Positions 5,955-6,161 of a DNA stretch of 6,161 bases are shown piece after piece (positions within the stretch are counted from its first letter, which is position 1; each line of letters begins with the position of its first letter). Source of the stretch: Candidatus Cloacimonadota bacterium (lineage in GTDB: Bacteria > Cloacimonadota > Cloacimonadia > Cloacimonadales > TCS61); assembly GCA_030638385.1 (NCBI GenBank), contig DAOWES010000289.1:1-6161 (forward strand), given 5' to 3'. The notes under the pieces were generated by a model, which saw nothing but the letters and a program-made list of their open reading frames with translations, was not told where the DNA came from and ran no database searches. The position numbers and the translations under genes were made by a program.

Positions 5955-6161
5955 ATGACATATCTAAAAGATCAAAAACATAAATTTTCATATCCGGTAC
6001 TAACTATGGGAACTTTTGATGGCTTGCATAAAGGACATCAAAAATTATTGGCAGAGCTAAAAAAACGGGCTGAACTTTCTCATGGTGAAGCTGTGGTAGT
6101 AACCTATTATCATCACCCTTTAGAAACCATTCATCGTAAAACATTTCCTTACCTGCTTACC
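5955..6161 (+). CDS. ribF: Bifunctional riboflavin kinase/FAD synthetase RibF, N-terminal part (3' end outside window)
   Basis: RibF phosphorylates riboflavin to FMN and adenylylates FMN to FAD. Only the first 69 residues are visible, all from the N-terminal FMN adenylyltransferase (nucleotidyltransferase) domain. The nucleotide-binding signature is GTFDGLHKGHQ at residues 19-29. VVVTYYHHP (47-55) matches the family's VV.TF.PHP strand, and the window ends at YLLT, matching the KLLT that follows. The C-terminal kinase domain lies outside. The ATG at 5955 gives the normal distance of about 18 residues to the signature. No Shine-Dalgarno is visible: the 14 bases before it are all A or T. It follows truB by 5 bases, as in many bacteria. 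The reading frame is open to the window edge. Confidence 0.9.
   Translation, partial: MTYLKDQKHKFSYPVLTMGTFDGLHKGHQKLLAELKKRAELSHGEAVVVTYYHHPLETIHRKTFPYLLT

Overview
This window is a piece of the conserved bacterial nusA-infB transcription/translation operon, read entirely from the + strand. It is AT-rich and densely packed. The order is nusA (3' part), ylxR/rnpM, ylxQ, infB, rbfA, an nrnA-like DHH phosphoesterase gene, truB and ribF (5' part). Nearly every base is coding, and the only sizeable gap is 80 bases between infB and rbfA.

The host is a bacterium. Shine-Dalgarno sequences are clear before ylxR, ylxQ, infB, rbfA and nrnA, which argues against typical Bacteroidota, where such signals are usually weak. 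The infB core has a feel seen in FCB-group and neighbouring candidate phyla (for example the run KLSTEEV in domain III), so a lineage such as Cloacimonadota is a reasonable but unproven guess. No lineage can be fixed without a search.

Layout: 1-609 is the C-terminal part of NusA (two KH domains and a helix-hairpin-helix tail), cut by the window edge. Positions 618-1138 hold two small RNA-binding protein genes that overlap by 34 bases across a 12-base tandem duplication. Positions 1151-3655 encode a full IF2 with two IF2_N modules, a lysine-rich repeat-bearing linker, an intact GTPase domain and a C-terminal domain in which several reported fMet-tRNA-binding positions are substituted. A strong hairpin with a U-rich tail follows at 3680-3717. 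Then rbfA, nrnA and truB overlap one another, and ribF follows truB after 5 bases and is cut by the right edge.

Functionally the genes serve transcript elongation/termination (NusA), RNase P modulation and k-turn-type RNA binding (YlxR, YlxQ), translation initiation (IF2), 30S maturation (RbfA), turnover of very short RNAs and/or pAp (NrnA-like), tRNA pseudouridine-55 formation (TruB) and FMN/FAD synthesis (RibF). Gene content and order are those of a well-known operon. I see no mobile element, CRISPR array, tRNA or rRNA, and no evidence of an undescribed multi-gene system. The items most worth a second look are the substituted IF2 C-terminal pocket, the intra-operon hairpin, the dual-coding duplication at the ylxR/ylxQ junction, and motif changes in the DHH protein.
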